DNA of 64,000 nucleotides from Halioxenophilus aromaticivorans (GTDB lineage: Bacteria > Pseudomonadota > Gammaproteobacteria > Pseudomonadales > Cellvibrionaceae): assembly GCF_042850945.1 (NCBI RefSeq), contig NZ_AP031496.1:868001-932000 (forward strand), given 5' to 3'. Position 1 is the stretch's first letter. Each line of letters opens with the position of its first letter. Position numbers and translations under genes: made by a program. Under the pieces are notes generated by a model. That model saw only the letters and a list, made by a program, of their open reading frames with translations. It was not told where the DNA came from and made no database searches. Positions 11,159-21,187 of the stretch are shown here, piece after piece.

Positions 11159-11703
11159 AACGAAAGCTGACATCTTCGTAAGTTTCCACACGCATTGCTT
11201 GTTTCTTGTTATTGCAGCTTAGGCTGCGGTAAGCGTTTCGCTTTACCTTAAAGCTTTTGTGATTGAGTTATTGCAATCAGCTTTTATTAAAAGCCTTAAG
11301 GTAAGGCGAAAGTCTTAAGTGTTTTAAAAATCAAACTCCGAGCGGGTTTGAGTTCTTTAAAAAAGTGGAAGATAAAGTAATAGTATTGATATTGCTGAGT
11401 CGTTAGTTTTGAGTTTGCGCGTAAGCGTGATATTAAAATTAACACTTTCAAAGTGACCGAGTTTAAGTGCCGTAACTTAAGTGAATCGTGACAAGAAATT
11501 GTTTCAATTTATGAAGAGTTATCGTGTTTAAAAACAAAACTCTGTCCGGTGATATTATCGTTACAAGATTGCAATCAAAGAGAACGTTTGTTTGTTTTGG
11601 TTTTAGCTTGCAGTTTAAGTTGAGGTTTAAAACAGATGAACACTATCAAACATTGTAAGTCGCAATGGCGTGAAAGGCGCCAAAACAGTAGCTTGAGTTA
11701 TAT
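11159..11703 (+). other. 16S-23S internal transcribed spacer without tRNA genes
   Basis: The 545-bp spacer contains no tRNA-Ile, tRNA-Ala or tRNA-Glu: I find no cloverleaf and no TTCGAATC-type T-loop. It holds a long imperfect stem (arms about 11235-11254 and 11293-11312) enclosing a small inner hairpin. A boxA-like GTTCTTTAAAAAA antitermination element lies at 11352-11364. The rest is AT-rich and probably pairs with the 23S flank for RNase III processing. Confidence 0.75.
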
Positions 11704-14577
<2,874 letters not shown>

Positions 14578-14744
14578 ATAACTGAATCTGCTGTTTAAGC
14601 GCCACAGATCAGTAACACCAATGTCCTGGACAGAGTTGGTTATAAACCAACACCAAGACAAGGTACTTTGAAAGCGATATCAATCTACTTTATCGACCAC
14701 ACCCTATTGCGAGACATTGCCCAGCGCAGTGCCTCCTACAGAAT

Positions 14745-14863
14745 TGCTTGACGACCATAGAGTCTTGGAACCACCTGATCCCATCCCGAACTCAGTAGTG
14801 AAACGTGACATCGCCGATGGTAGTGTGGGGTTTCCCCATGTGAGAGTAGGTCATCGTCAAGCT
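14745..14863 (+). rRNA. rrf: 5S ribosomal RNA
   Basis: About 119 nt. The terminal helix is formed by GCTTGACG (14746-14753) and CGTCAAGC (14855-14862). Internal conserved blocks include CCCGAACTCAG, AGTGAAACG and GATGGTAGTGTGGGG. The 167-bp 23S-5S spacer has no tRNA. Confidence 0.95.
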
Positions 14864-14870
14864 TCTATTC

Positions 14871-14902
14871 AAAAGCCCAGCCAATTTGGCTGGGCTTTTT
14901 TC
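14871..14902 (+). terminator. rRNA operon terminator T1
   Basis: The stem AAAAGCCCAGCC/GGCTGGGCTTTT with a short AATT loop is followed by a T run. It lies 8 nt after 5S rRNA. Confidence 0.9.
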
Positions 14903-15034
14903 ATTTCAGCTTGCCGATGACCAATCCTTCGGATTAGGTCATGGTGATGACAGACATCCATGTCTGGTCCCCCTACGGGCAACCTTCGGTTGTCTTGATC
15001 GGCTATCCTGCCGATCAATCAAGCTCTTAAATCT

Positions 15035-15098
15035 AAACTCCGTCGGGCCGTGTAGGTGCTAATTCGTTAGCACCTACGCGGCCCGACGGTGTTTTTTT
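15035..15098 (+). terminator. Very long hairpin with T-tail downstream of rrn (second terminator)
   Basis: A 23-bp stem (15040-15062 with 15067-15089, one G-T pair) is capped by a TTCG loop and extended outward by AAAC/GTTT after one mismatch. Seven T residues follow. The length and TTCG cap make it an unusually strong terminator, probably a back-up for the rRNA operon or a relic of another transcription unit. Confidence 0.75.
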
Positions 15099-15122
15099 AT
15101 GCGCGAAAGACGATGATCTGCT

Positions 15123-15304
15123 CTCACATGGGGGTATAAACAGAGTCGCGAAGCGACCATCGTGCTGCATGGTGGCGGCGTAAATTCCTTCCGAAGCAGT
15201 TGGTTCGACACCTCGACTTCGAATCGTTGCGCGACCGGAATTTACCCCTTAGGGTCGCTAACGCGATGTAAAACGGCATCCATGCCGTTTTGTCCCCATG
15301 TGAG
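15123..15304. repeat. 182-bp element bounded by 11-bp inverted repeats that match a 5S rRNA segment
   Basis: CTCACATGGGG at 15123-15133 and CCCCATGTGAG at 15294-15304 are exact inverted repeats. The same 11-mer occurs in the 5S gene at 14834-14844. Inside are nested inverted repeats (GTAAATTCC / GGAATTTAC and GTCGC-GAA-GCGAC) and the CATCCATG palindrome. It could be a MITE-like element or a rearranged fragment of an old 5S flank. Confidence 0.45.
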
Positions 15305-15338
15305 TCTCACCGGTCCGCATTACCGCGTTACTGTTAAT

Positions 15339-15386
15339 GCCAATGTAAAACTGACCCACCTTGCCAATCTAAAATTGACCCACCTA
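15339..15386. repeat. Two tandem 24-bp repeats resembling an IS21-family terminal region
   Basis: Two adjacent copies (15339-15362 and 15363-15386) differ at three positions and share the core TAAAA(C/T)TGACCCACCT. Multiple copies of such a TAAAAxTGACCCACC repeat at the ends are typical of IS21-family elements. No istA or istB coding sequence is present, so this would be a solo end or deletion relic. The family call is from memory of the end motif. Confidence 0.5.
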
Positions 15387-15727
15387 AGGTACGCTGGCGT
15401 CTAGGTTCTTATCTAGGAAGCTTCCATGATCTGCCAGAGACTTGTGTGACTGTCAACGCTTCATGTGAGTGGGTGTCGATCGTCCAATCGCATTTTCGGC
15501 TGTCTACGGCGGGTAAAATCAAACGGACCTGACCCCATTGGTTTCTGGGGTAGGGCGTCTAGTTGCTTGTTTTTCATTCTATTGTTATTTAGGCGTCAAT
15601 ATTTGCGCGGTCGGGTACCAGGGGCTTGCTTCTTTGTTCGTCTCTGTGTCTTACTTAAGGTGTTAAGCGTTTCAAGGAATGATGGCAGGGTTACCTGCCG
15701 AATGTGGCGAGTACAAGGGGTGTACGA

Positions 15728-16288
15728 ATGAAATATCTATTTGATGGCCAGCGCGGTTCTATTTTTGTCTCTAACGGCTATTCCGAACAGCCGATTACCT
15801 CATATGCAGGCACTGTTATCGACTTGTCGAAGTTATCGGCTTGGTTGCGTATTCTGTTGGTTACCGACGGCACAGTAACGAAAACGTTAGAGGCGATGTT
15901 CTGGGAGCCTATTCAGATTGAGCTTGTTAAACAGGATTATCTGTCTGGCCCTGGTGGCGAGGAGTTGCTGGAGCGTGATGTGACGCTTATTGGCGTTAAT
16001 ACTGGCACCCAGTATGCCTATGCTCGATCCTACTTAAATACGAATCTAATGCCTGATAACTTGGTCGCTGCGCTTAAAAGCGGGGAGCGGGGTATAGGCT
16101 GGTTGTTGCGCCAAATGAGCACAGAGCAATATCGTGATATCGTTGAAATTGGATATAGCAACACGCTGGCAAAGCGTGATGTACCGGCGGGTTACGAGTC
16201 GGCCATTTTTCGGACCTATTGTATCAATGTCGGCGGTCGCCGGTTGATGCAGATATCAGAACACTTTCCAGTCGACCTCTATTTATAA
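15728..16288 (+). CDS. Chorismate pyruvate-lyase superfamily protein
   Basis: The product has 186 residues. Start ATG 15728 is preferred over GTG 15704 because AAGGGG lies 7 nt before it. The fold signature is that of the chorismate-lyase superfamily (UbiC and its DUF98/PF01947 relatives): LLVTDGTVTKTLEAMF near residue 45, AYARSYL with the substrate arginine in the middle, and a C-terminal ISEHFPVDLY whose glutamate matches the catalytic Glu of UbiC. Members release pyruvate from chorismate to give 4- or 3-hydroxybenzoate, for example as the first ubiquinone step. No ubiA neighbour is present, so the exact product is uncertain. It lies alone between the rRNA operon and alr. Confidence 0.65.
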   Translation: MKYLFDGQRGSIFVSNGYSEQPITSYAGTVIDLSKLSAWLRILLVTDGTVTKTLEAMFWEPIQIELVKQDYLSGPGGEELLERDVTLIGVNTGTQYAYARSYLNTNLMPDNLVAALKSGERGIGWLLRQMSTEQYRDIVEIGYSNTLAKRDVPAGYESAIFRTYCINVGGRRLMQISEHFPVDLYL

Positions 16289-16404
16289 GCTTGTAGTCAT
16301 AGGCTTATAGAGTCACTTTCCATTGGGTTACTGCCAGTCTTGGTTAGCATTCGCTTTAAAGGCGGGTATAGTGGCGGCTTTTAATCGTCACGGCATTTCC
16401 ATTT

Positions 16405-17514
16405 GTGATCCATAACTCCTACACCGCGTCTTCGTTTGCCAATCAATTAACCGTAAACCTGAAAGCTGTAGTGGCCAATTGGCGGCAGCTTGGTGCCCTC
16501 GGCAAAGGTGTTGGATGCGCTGCGGTGGTTAAAGCCGACGCCTACGGGCTGGGTGCTATTCCCATAGCTAAAGCTTTGGCAGCCGCGGGTTGCCAGGAAT
16601 TTTTTGTCGCGTCTGTGGATGAGGGCCAAAGCTTGCGTGCCGCCATAGGCAAAGGCGCCGATATTTACGTGCTTAATGGCCTGGTTGGTGGCGCCATCGA
16701 AGATTTTTTGGGTCATGATCTTCGACCTGTGTTGAACGCCTTATGTCAAATAGAACGCTGGCAAGAACAAGTTGGTCAGGCGCCTTGTGCGGTAATGCTG
16801 GACACGGGTATGACGCGTTTAGGTATCAGCACAAGAGAGTTGAGTGTACTTCTGGATAAGGGACCGTCACTCAATTTGGTGCTTGCATTAAGCCATCTGG
16901 CCTGTGCTGATGATCCAAGTGCTGAGAAGAATAGTGTCCAGTTACAGCACTTTCGTCATTGCGTAGAGTTGTTGAAACCTCTCTATCCGGGCCTGCGCGC
17001 AAGTCTCTCTAGTACGGCGGGAATTGGCTTGGGTGATGGCTACCACTTCGATTTGTTGCGGCCTGGGATTGGGCTTTACGGCGCGAGCCCAGATCCTAAC
17101 AATGCGTGGCCGTGGTTAGCGTCTGTGGTTGAGTTGCGTCTACCGGTGATTCAGGTGCGTACGTTAATTCAGCAGGCGACGGTTGGTTATGGTGCGAGCC
17201 AGACCGTTGTCGGGGGGAGCACCTTGGCTACCGTCTATGGCGGCTATGCCGATGGCTTGATGCGCAGTGTAGCGGGTAGGGGCTTCGGCTATTTGGCGGG
17301 CGTCAGGGTGCCCTTGGTTGGGCGAGTATCCATGGATTATTGTGTATTTGATATCACTGATGCAGTGCCTTGCTTGGTCGATGATGGGCAGGAGTGGCAG
17401 ATCGAAATACTGGGTCCGCATCAGACCGTGGATGAGATTGCTTTGCAATCCGGCACGATTGGTTATGAAGTTTTAACGAGCATGGGGTGTCGTTATCAAC
17501 GGCGCTATGTGTAA
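16405..17514 (+). CDS. alr: Alanine racemase
   Basis: This PLP-dependent enzyme interconverts L- and D-alanine for peptidoglycan precursors. The 369 residues begin at a GTG codon. The PLP lysine is in VVKADAYGLGA near residue 43, and the second catalytic base tyrosine is in VGYGAS near residue 259. The GRVSMDY segment near 310 is the usual conserved C-terminal motif, with Tyr where many members have Met. The length matches the family. Its 3' end is followed 11 nt later by birA, suggesting co-transcription. Confidence 0.95.
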   Translation: MIHNSYTASSFANQLTVNLKAVVANWRQLGALGKGVGCAAVVKADAYGLGAIPIAKALAAAGCQEFFVASVDEGQSLRAAIGKGADIYVLNGLVGGAIEDFLGHDLRPVLNALCQIERWQEQVGQAPCAVMLDTGMTRLGISTRELSVLLDKGPSLNLVLALSHLACADDPSAEKNSVQLQHFRHCVELLKPLYPGLRASLSSTAGIGLGDGYHFDLLRPGIGLYGASPDPNNAWPWLASVVELRLPVIQVRTLIQQATVGYGASQTVVGGSTLATVYGGYADGLMRSVAGRGFGYLAGVRVPLVGRVSMDYCVFDITDAVPCLVDDGQEWQIEILGPHQTVDEIALQSGTIGYEVLTSMGCRYQRRYV

Positions 17515-17525
17515 AGGTGAGTGTA

Positions 17526-18533
17526 TTGAGTGAAATATCCAATCAGACCGTGGATGGGCTAATGCCGCTCATTCAGCTCCTGGCCGACGGTGGCGTGCAT
17601 TCCGGTGAAGATCTGGGTGCCGCTATGGGCATTAGCCGTGCTGCGGTTTGGAAGCAGTTAAAGAAGCTTGAGTCTATAGGTTTGCAGGTGGAATCTGTGA
17701 AGGGGGTTGGTCACCGCCTGGTTAAGGCCATAGATTTGCTGGATCATCACGCGCTGCAGGGCGCTCTGTCGGGCATCGCTGGCGTCAGTATTTTCAATAG
17801 TATCGATTCTACTAATGCACACGTTGGCCAAGTATTGCGGGCCGGGCTAGATGCTTCTGCCACGTTTTTGTGTGCGGCTGAGATGCAAACCGCAGGGCGT
17901 GGTCGGCGAGGGCGAGCCTGGGTCAGTCCGTTCGCCGGAAATTTGTATTTCTCATATGGCTTTACCACCGCGCGAGGGGTGGCCTGCTATGAAGGATTGA
18001 GCTTGGCTGTTGGTGTGGAAATTGTCGGTGTGCTAACGCGGCTGCTTGGCGACGTCGGTTTCAGTTTGAAGTGGCCTAACGATATTTTGTTTGATGGCCG
18101 TAAATTGGGCGGCATTTTGATCGAAGTGGACGGTGATTTCGCCGGCGCCTGTAATTTGGTGGTGGGGGTCGGCATTAACCACCACATGCCTGCTGACGAT
18201 GGCGCGGTTATTGATCAGCCCTGGGTTGATCTGCAGCAAATTGCCCGTAGTGCTGGGCAAGTGTTGCCGAGTCGAACAGTGTTATTGGTGGAGTTTGCCA
18301 AGGCGTTAGCGAAGCTTGCTGAAGTTTATCCCGAAGCTGGATTTAAATCCTATCGGCAGGCATGGCAGAACTTGGATTGCCATAGAGACCAGCCGGTAAG
18401 CGTTCACACCGGGGTGACGACAACGCAGGGCATCGCCCTGGGTGTAGATGATCAAGGGGCTCTGCGGTTGCTGGCGGATGGCGAGGAGCAGATATTTAGC
18501 GGCGGTGAAGTCTCTCTGCGTAGCAGCGAATGA
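17526..18533 (+). CDS. birA: Bifunctional biotin-protein ligase / biotin operon repressor
   Basis: BirA makes biotinyl-AMP, attaches biotin to the acetyl-CoA carboxylase carrier protein, and represses biotin genes through its N-terminal DNA-binding domain. The product has about 335 residues. An N-terminal winged helix (SGEDLGAAMGISRAAVWKQL) precedes the ligase core with the biotinyl-AMP loop GRGRRGRAWVSP and the LKWPNDI motif, and an SH3-like C-terminal domain. The longer frame starts inside alr; TTG 17526 is chosen because AAGGTGA sits 5 nt upstream. A full-length repressor domain implies regulation of bio genes elsewhere. Confidence 0.9.
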   Translation: MSEISNQTVDGLMPLIQLLADGGVHSGEDLGAAMGISRAAVWKQLKKLESIGLQVESVKGVGHRLVKAIDLLDHHALQGALSGIAGVSIFNSIDSTNAHVGQVLRAGLDASATFLCAAEMQTAGRGRRGRAWVSPFAGNLYFSYGFTTARGVACYEGLSLAVGVEIVGVLTRLLGDVGFSLKWPNDILFDGRKLGGILIEVDGDFAGACNLVVGVGINHHMPADDGAVIDQPWVDLQQIARSAGQVLPSRTVLLVEFAKALAKLAEVYPEAGFKSYRQAWQNLDCHRDQPVSVHTGVTTTQGIALGVDDQGALRLLADGEEQIFSGGEVSLRSSE

Positions 18534-18574
18534 GGCTAAGTGCGTAGCAAATGGCGTCGGAGGTGAGTCAGTAA

Positions 18575-19354
18575 ATGAGGCTGGAGGTTGATCAAGGGAA
18601 TACTCGGGTAAAATGGCGGCTTTCGTCTGTACAGGGTGTGCACGCTGAAGGGTCGCATTTGAATTTGAGCGCTGCCTCAGAGCTTGTTAATGGTGTTGAG
18701 TTGGCGCTCGGGCAGGGGGAGGGCATCACCTCTGCGGCACTGGCAAGTGTGGCCGGCGCTGAGCATCAGCAGGCCCTGGTAGATGCGTTGCAAGTTACCT
18801 TTGGTGTAACGGCTTTTTTGGCTCGGTCGGAACCCTCGCGTAGCGTCGCGGGTGTTGCGGTGATGAATGGTTATGACGATCCGTTGTCATTAGGTGTAGA
18901 TCGTTGGCTTGCGGTAATAGCTGCTGTCGCTGAGTTTCCCGGTGTGCCTTTAGTGGTGGTGGATGCCGGCAGTGCCATTAATATTGAAGTTATTGCGCCC
19001 GATGGCCGTTATCTGGGTGGGTATATCGCTCCAGGGTTGTCTATGATGAGTAAAGCTTTATTAAACAATACTGGTAGAGTGATGTTTGATGTCGTCGAAA
19101 AGGCTATTATGGCACCTGGAATTAACACGGCTCAGGCAGTTGCAGGAGGTGTTGGCTTGGCGGCAATGGGCTTGGTGGACAGGGTGCTGGGTTATGCGCA
19201 GTCCAGCTGGCCTGGTCAGCCTGTGACGTTAATTGTGGCGGGTGGCGACGGTAACGACCTAATTGACGGTTTTCGAGGTGCGCTCTACCGTCCCAACCTT
19301 GTGTTGGATGGGTTATCAATCATGGCGTCCAACGGTGTTGGCGCTGTCGATTGA
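18575..19354 (+). CDS. coaX: Type III pantothenate kinase
   Basis: This enzyme phosphorylates pantothenate in the first step of coenzyme A synthesis. The 259-residue protein has the ASKHA-fold phosphate loop LEVDQGNTRVKW at its N terminus, the GVDRWLAVIAA pantothenate-site motif near residue 107 and the VVDAGSAINIE/GGYIAPG adenosine and metal motifs near 130-155. Type III enzymes are insensitive to CoA feedback and often need a monovalent cation. It lies 41 bp after birA, in the Pseudomonas-like order birA-coaX-SPOR. Confidence 0.93.
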   Translation: MRLEVDQGNTRVKWRLSSVQGVHAEGSHLNLSAASELVNGVELALGQGEGITSAALASVAGAEHQQALVDALQVTFGVTAFLARSEPSRSVAGVAVMNGYDDPLSLGVDRWLAVIAAVAEFPGVPLVVVDAGSAINIEVIAPDGRYLGGYIAPGLSMMSKALLNNTGRVMFDVVEKAIMAPGINTAQAVAGGVGLAAMGLVDRVLGYAQSSWPGQPVTLIVAGGDGNDLIDGFRGALYRPNLVLDGLSIMASNGVGAVD

Positions 19355-19394
19355 GGCTTCCTGAGGTTCAATCTTGAAAAAGTAGAAAGTTAAA

Positions 19395-20153
19395 TTGCGT
19401 TTCATATTTATAAGTCTATTAGCAACGAACTTTGTGTTGGCCTTGTGGATCTTTTTCTTATCGAGGAGTACCGATCCTGCCATTGTGCATGCGGGGCCGA
19501 GCGCAGGCCAAGTTCAAGCAGCTAAAACTCAGGTGCCGCTCAAGCAAGCGGCTCAACCAACAAATACCACTTCAGTCCTAGAGGTTTCTCCGTCTTTGGC
19601 TGATGATGATCCTGGGGCTACGCAAGAAAGCCAGCCGGAGCCCGTGGTTGCCGCTGCGGTTGAGCCCGAGGAAGAACTCTGTACCGTGGTTGGGCCTTTT
19701 AATAATCTCGCTCAGGCGGACATTCTAGTGGAGCAGTTGGCAGCCCTTAACGTTCCGGCTTCACTGCAGAAGATTGAAGTGCCTGTTAAAAAGAATTTCT
19801 GGTTGTATTTAGAGCCTATGGCGAGTAAAGCCGAGGCGCTTAAAAAGCTTGCCGAGTTGCATGCCCAAAAGATCGATAGCTATATCATACCTAAGGGCGA
19901 TTTGGTCAATGGCATCTCTATTGGCCTATTTGTAGAAAGTTACCGGGCAGAGTTTCGTAGAGATGAGCTCGCAGACTTGGGCTACGACGTAAAAATCCGG
20001 GTAGACATAAGAACCGCAGAGCAATCCTATGTGGTCGCAAAGGCCAAAGATGCTGTAAATGTGAGCGCCGCAACCTGGGCTCAGCTGCTAGAAGGCGGCG
20101 ATAAGGTGACTTACAAACAAAATTACTGTTCAGATGTTGCATCCTTGCTGTAG
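19395..20153 (+). CDS. Membrane-anchored SPOR-domain protein
   Basis: The 252-residue product starts at TTG with an N-terminal membrane anchor (about residues 3-22). A Pro/Gln/Ala-rich linker (30-95) and a SPOR-like domain (about 98-170, CTVVGPFNNLAQADILVEQL) follow. SPOR domains bind glycan strands without stem peptides at division sites. The C-terminal 80 residues are not recognised. The gene sits 40 bp after coaX, as in Pseudomonas relatives, and before the tRNA cluster. A role in cell-wall binding or septation is inferred from the domain. Confidence 0.75.
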   Translation: MRFIFISLLATNFVLALWIFFLSRSTDPAIVHAGPSAGQVQAAKTQVPLKQAAQPTNTTSVLEVSPSLADDDPGATQESQPEPVVAAAVEPEEELCTVVGPFNNLAQADILVEQLAALNVPASLQKIEVPVKKNFWLYLEPMASKAEALKKLAELHAQKIDSYIIPKGDLVNGISIGLFVESYRAEFRRDELADLGYDVKIRVDIRTAEQSYVVAKAKDAVNVSAATWAQLLEGGDKVTYKQNYCSDVASLL

Positions 20154-20215
20154 TTTCACTAGAATCGCGCCTCCACGATTTGAGGGGCATATCAAACACC
20201 TCTCAATAAGCGTGT

Positions 20216-20291
20216 GCTGGCGTAGCTCAGTAGGTAGAGCAGCTGACTTGTAATCAGCCGGTCGGGGGTTCGACTCCTCTCGCCAGCTCCA
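20216..20291 (+). tRNA. thrU: tRNA-Thr (TGT)
   Basis: This 76-nt cloverleaf has acceptor arms GCTGGCG/CGCCAGC and encodes CCA. The anticodon is TGT in CTTGTAA, and the T-loop is GTTCGACTC. It is the first gene of a Thr-Tyr-Gly-Thr-tufB array, the same order as E. coli thrU-tyrU-glyT-thrT-tufB. Confidence 0.95.
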
Positions 20292-20356
20292 TTTTCACAA
20301 CTTTTTTAGCTAAACCTGTGATTCCTAAAGGAAAATCAGTTGACAAAGGTTGTGGT

Positions 20357-20381
20357 GAGGCGGAAAATGCCCGCCTCTTTT
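20357..20381 (+). terminator. Terminator-like hairpin between tRNA-Thr and tRNA-Tyr
   Basis: The stem GAGGCGG/CCGCCTC with a 7-nt loop is followed by four T residues. It ends just before tRNA-Tyr and might attenuate transcription or mark a processing site. The T-run is short. Confidence 0.45.
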
Positions 20382-20382
20382 C

Positions 20383-20466
20383 GCAGGGGTTCCCGAGTGG
20401 CCAAAGGGATCAGACTGTAAATCTGACGCGCAAGCTTCGGTGGTTCGAATCCACCCCCCTGCACCA
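20383..20466 (+). tRNA. tyrU: tRNA-Tyr (GTA)
   Basis: An 84-nt class II tRNA with a long variable arm. Acceptor arms are GCAGGGG/CCCCTGC, the anticodon GTA lies in ACTGTAAAT, and CCA is encoded. Its 3' end is duplicated 161 bp downstream. Confidence 0.95.
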
Positions 20467-20720
20467 TTATTTGAGCCGAGTAAGTTACAGCTTGCTTGGA
20501 GTGAATCAGAGCGACGAAGCCGATAGGGTGGGTTCGAACCTGGTTCGAGAGCTTAAGCTCAACGTCGCGTAGCGACGGCCCGGAGGGTGAAGCCGTGAAG
20601 CGGCTGAATAATCCACCCCCTGCACCATTATTTGAGCCGAGTAAGTTACAGCTTGCTTGGAGTGAATCAGAGCGGCGAAGCCTGAAGGGCGTGTTCGACC
20701 TGGTTCGAGAGCGTAAGCTC
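20449..20720. repeat. Direct duplication of the tRNA-Tyr 3' end plus downstream sequence
   Basis: Copy 1 is 20449-20560 and copy 2 is 20611-20720. The first about 65 bp, including the last 18 nt of tRNA-Tyr with CCA, are nearly identical; the last 40 bp are diverged. The 50-bp spacer has two hairpins (CGTCGC-GTA-GCGACG and AGCCG-N5-CGGCT). Copy 1 ends in a 12-bp palindrome GAGCTTAAGCTC. It looks like a tandem duplication or the footprint of a lost element that used the tRNA end as attachment site. Confidence 0.7.
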
Positions 20721-20852
20721 CATGGTGTTTCCGAGCTGAGTAGATAGCGTTTTGCTCGTGCCTCGGAAGGCCAGTAAAACCAAGCTAGTCAAAGCTGATG
20801 CTGAAAGTGCCCGGGCTCAGCTGGCATTAAATGCCTTTAGTAGGGCGGCGTG

Positions 20853-20926
<74 letters not shown>

Positions 20927-20978
20927 TATACACAGTTTCAAGGATGTCGCCAGTGTTTATCGGCACATCCATGATTAC

Positions 20979-21054
20979 GCTCAAGTAGCTCAGTTGGTAG
21001 AGCACACCCTTGGTAAGGGTGAGGTCGGCAGTTCAAATCTGCTCTTGAGCTCCA
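20979..21054 (+). tRNA. thrT: tRNA-Thr (GGT)
   Basis: This 76-nt tRNA has acceptor arms GCTCAAG/CTTGAGC, anticodon GGT in CTTGGTAA and encoded CCA. It is the last tRNA before tufB. Confidence 0.95.
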
Positions 21055-21187
21055 GTTTTGCCGCAGGTTATGCGGCAGTATTATTTGAGATCTAAGTTAG
21101 ACAGCTTGGGCTCTTATTGTTAGTGGTAGGTAAATTTGGGGCCAGTACGCTGAGCCTAGCCCACGTCCCTATTGAGGAGAGTTTGCA

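Larger units (their letters stand above)
14903..15727. other. Gene-free hairpin-rich region downstream of rRNA operon
   Basis: Apart from the elements listed separately, this stretch shows several short palindromes: CAGACATCCATGTCTG at 14951-14966, GCAACC-TTC-GGTTGT near 14979-14993, GATCGGC-N6-GCCGATC at 14997-15016 and AAAACGGCAT-CC-ATGCCGTTTT at 15270-15291. Two of them share the core CATCCATG, so they look like members of a REP-like family. No open frame with coding character is present until the chorismate-lyase-like gene. Confidence 0.6.

Noticed and set aside
20318..20572. 84-codon frame across tRNA-Tyr and the repeat
   Set aside because: It reads through a functional tRNA gene and repeated non-coding sequence.
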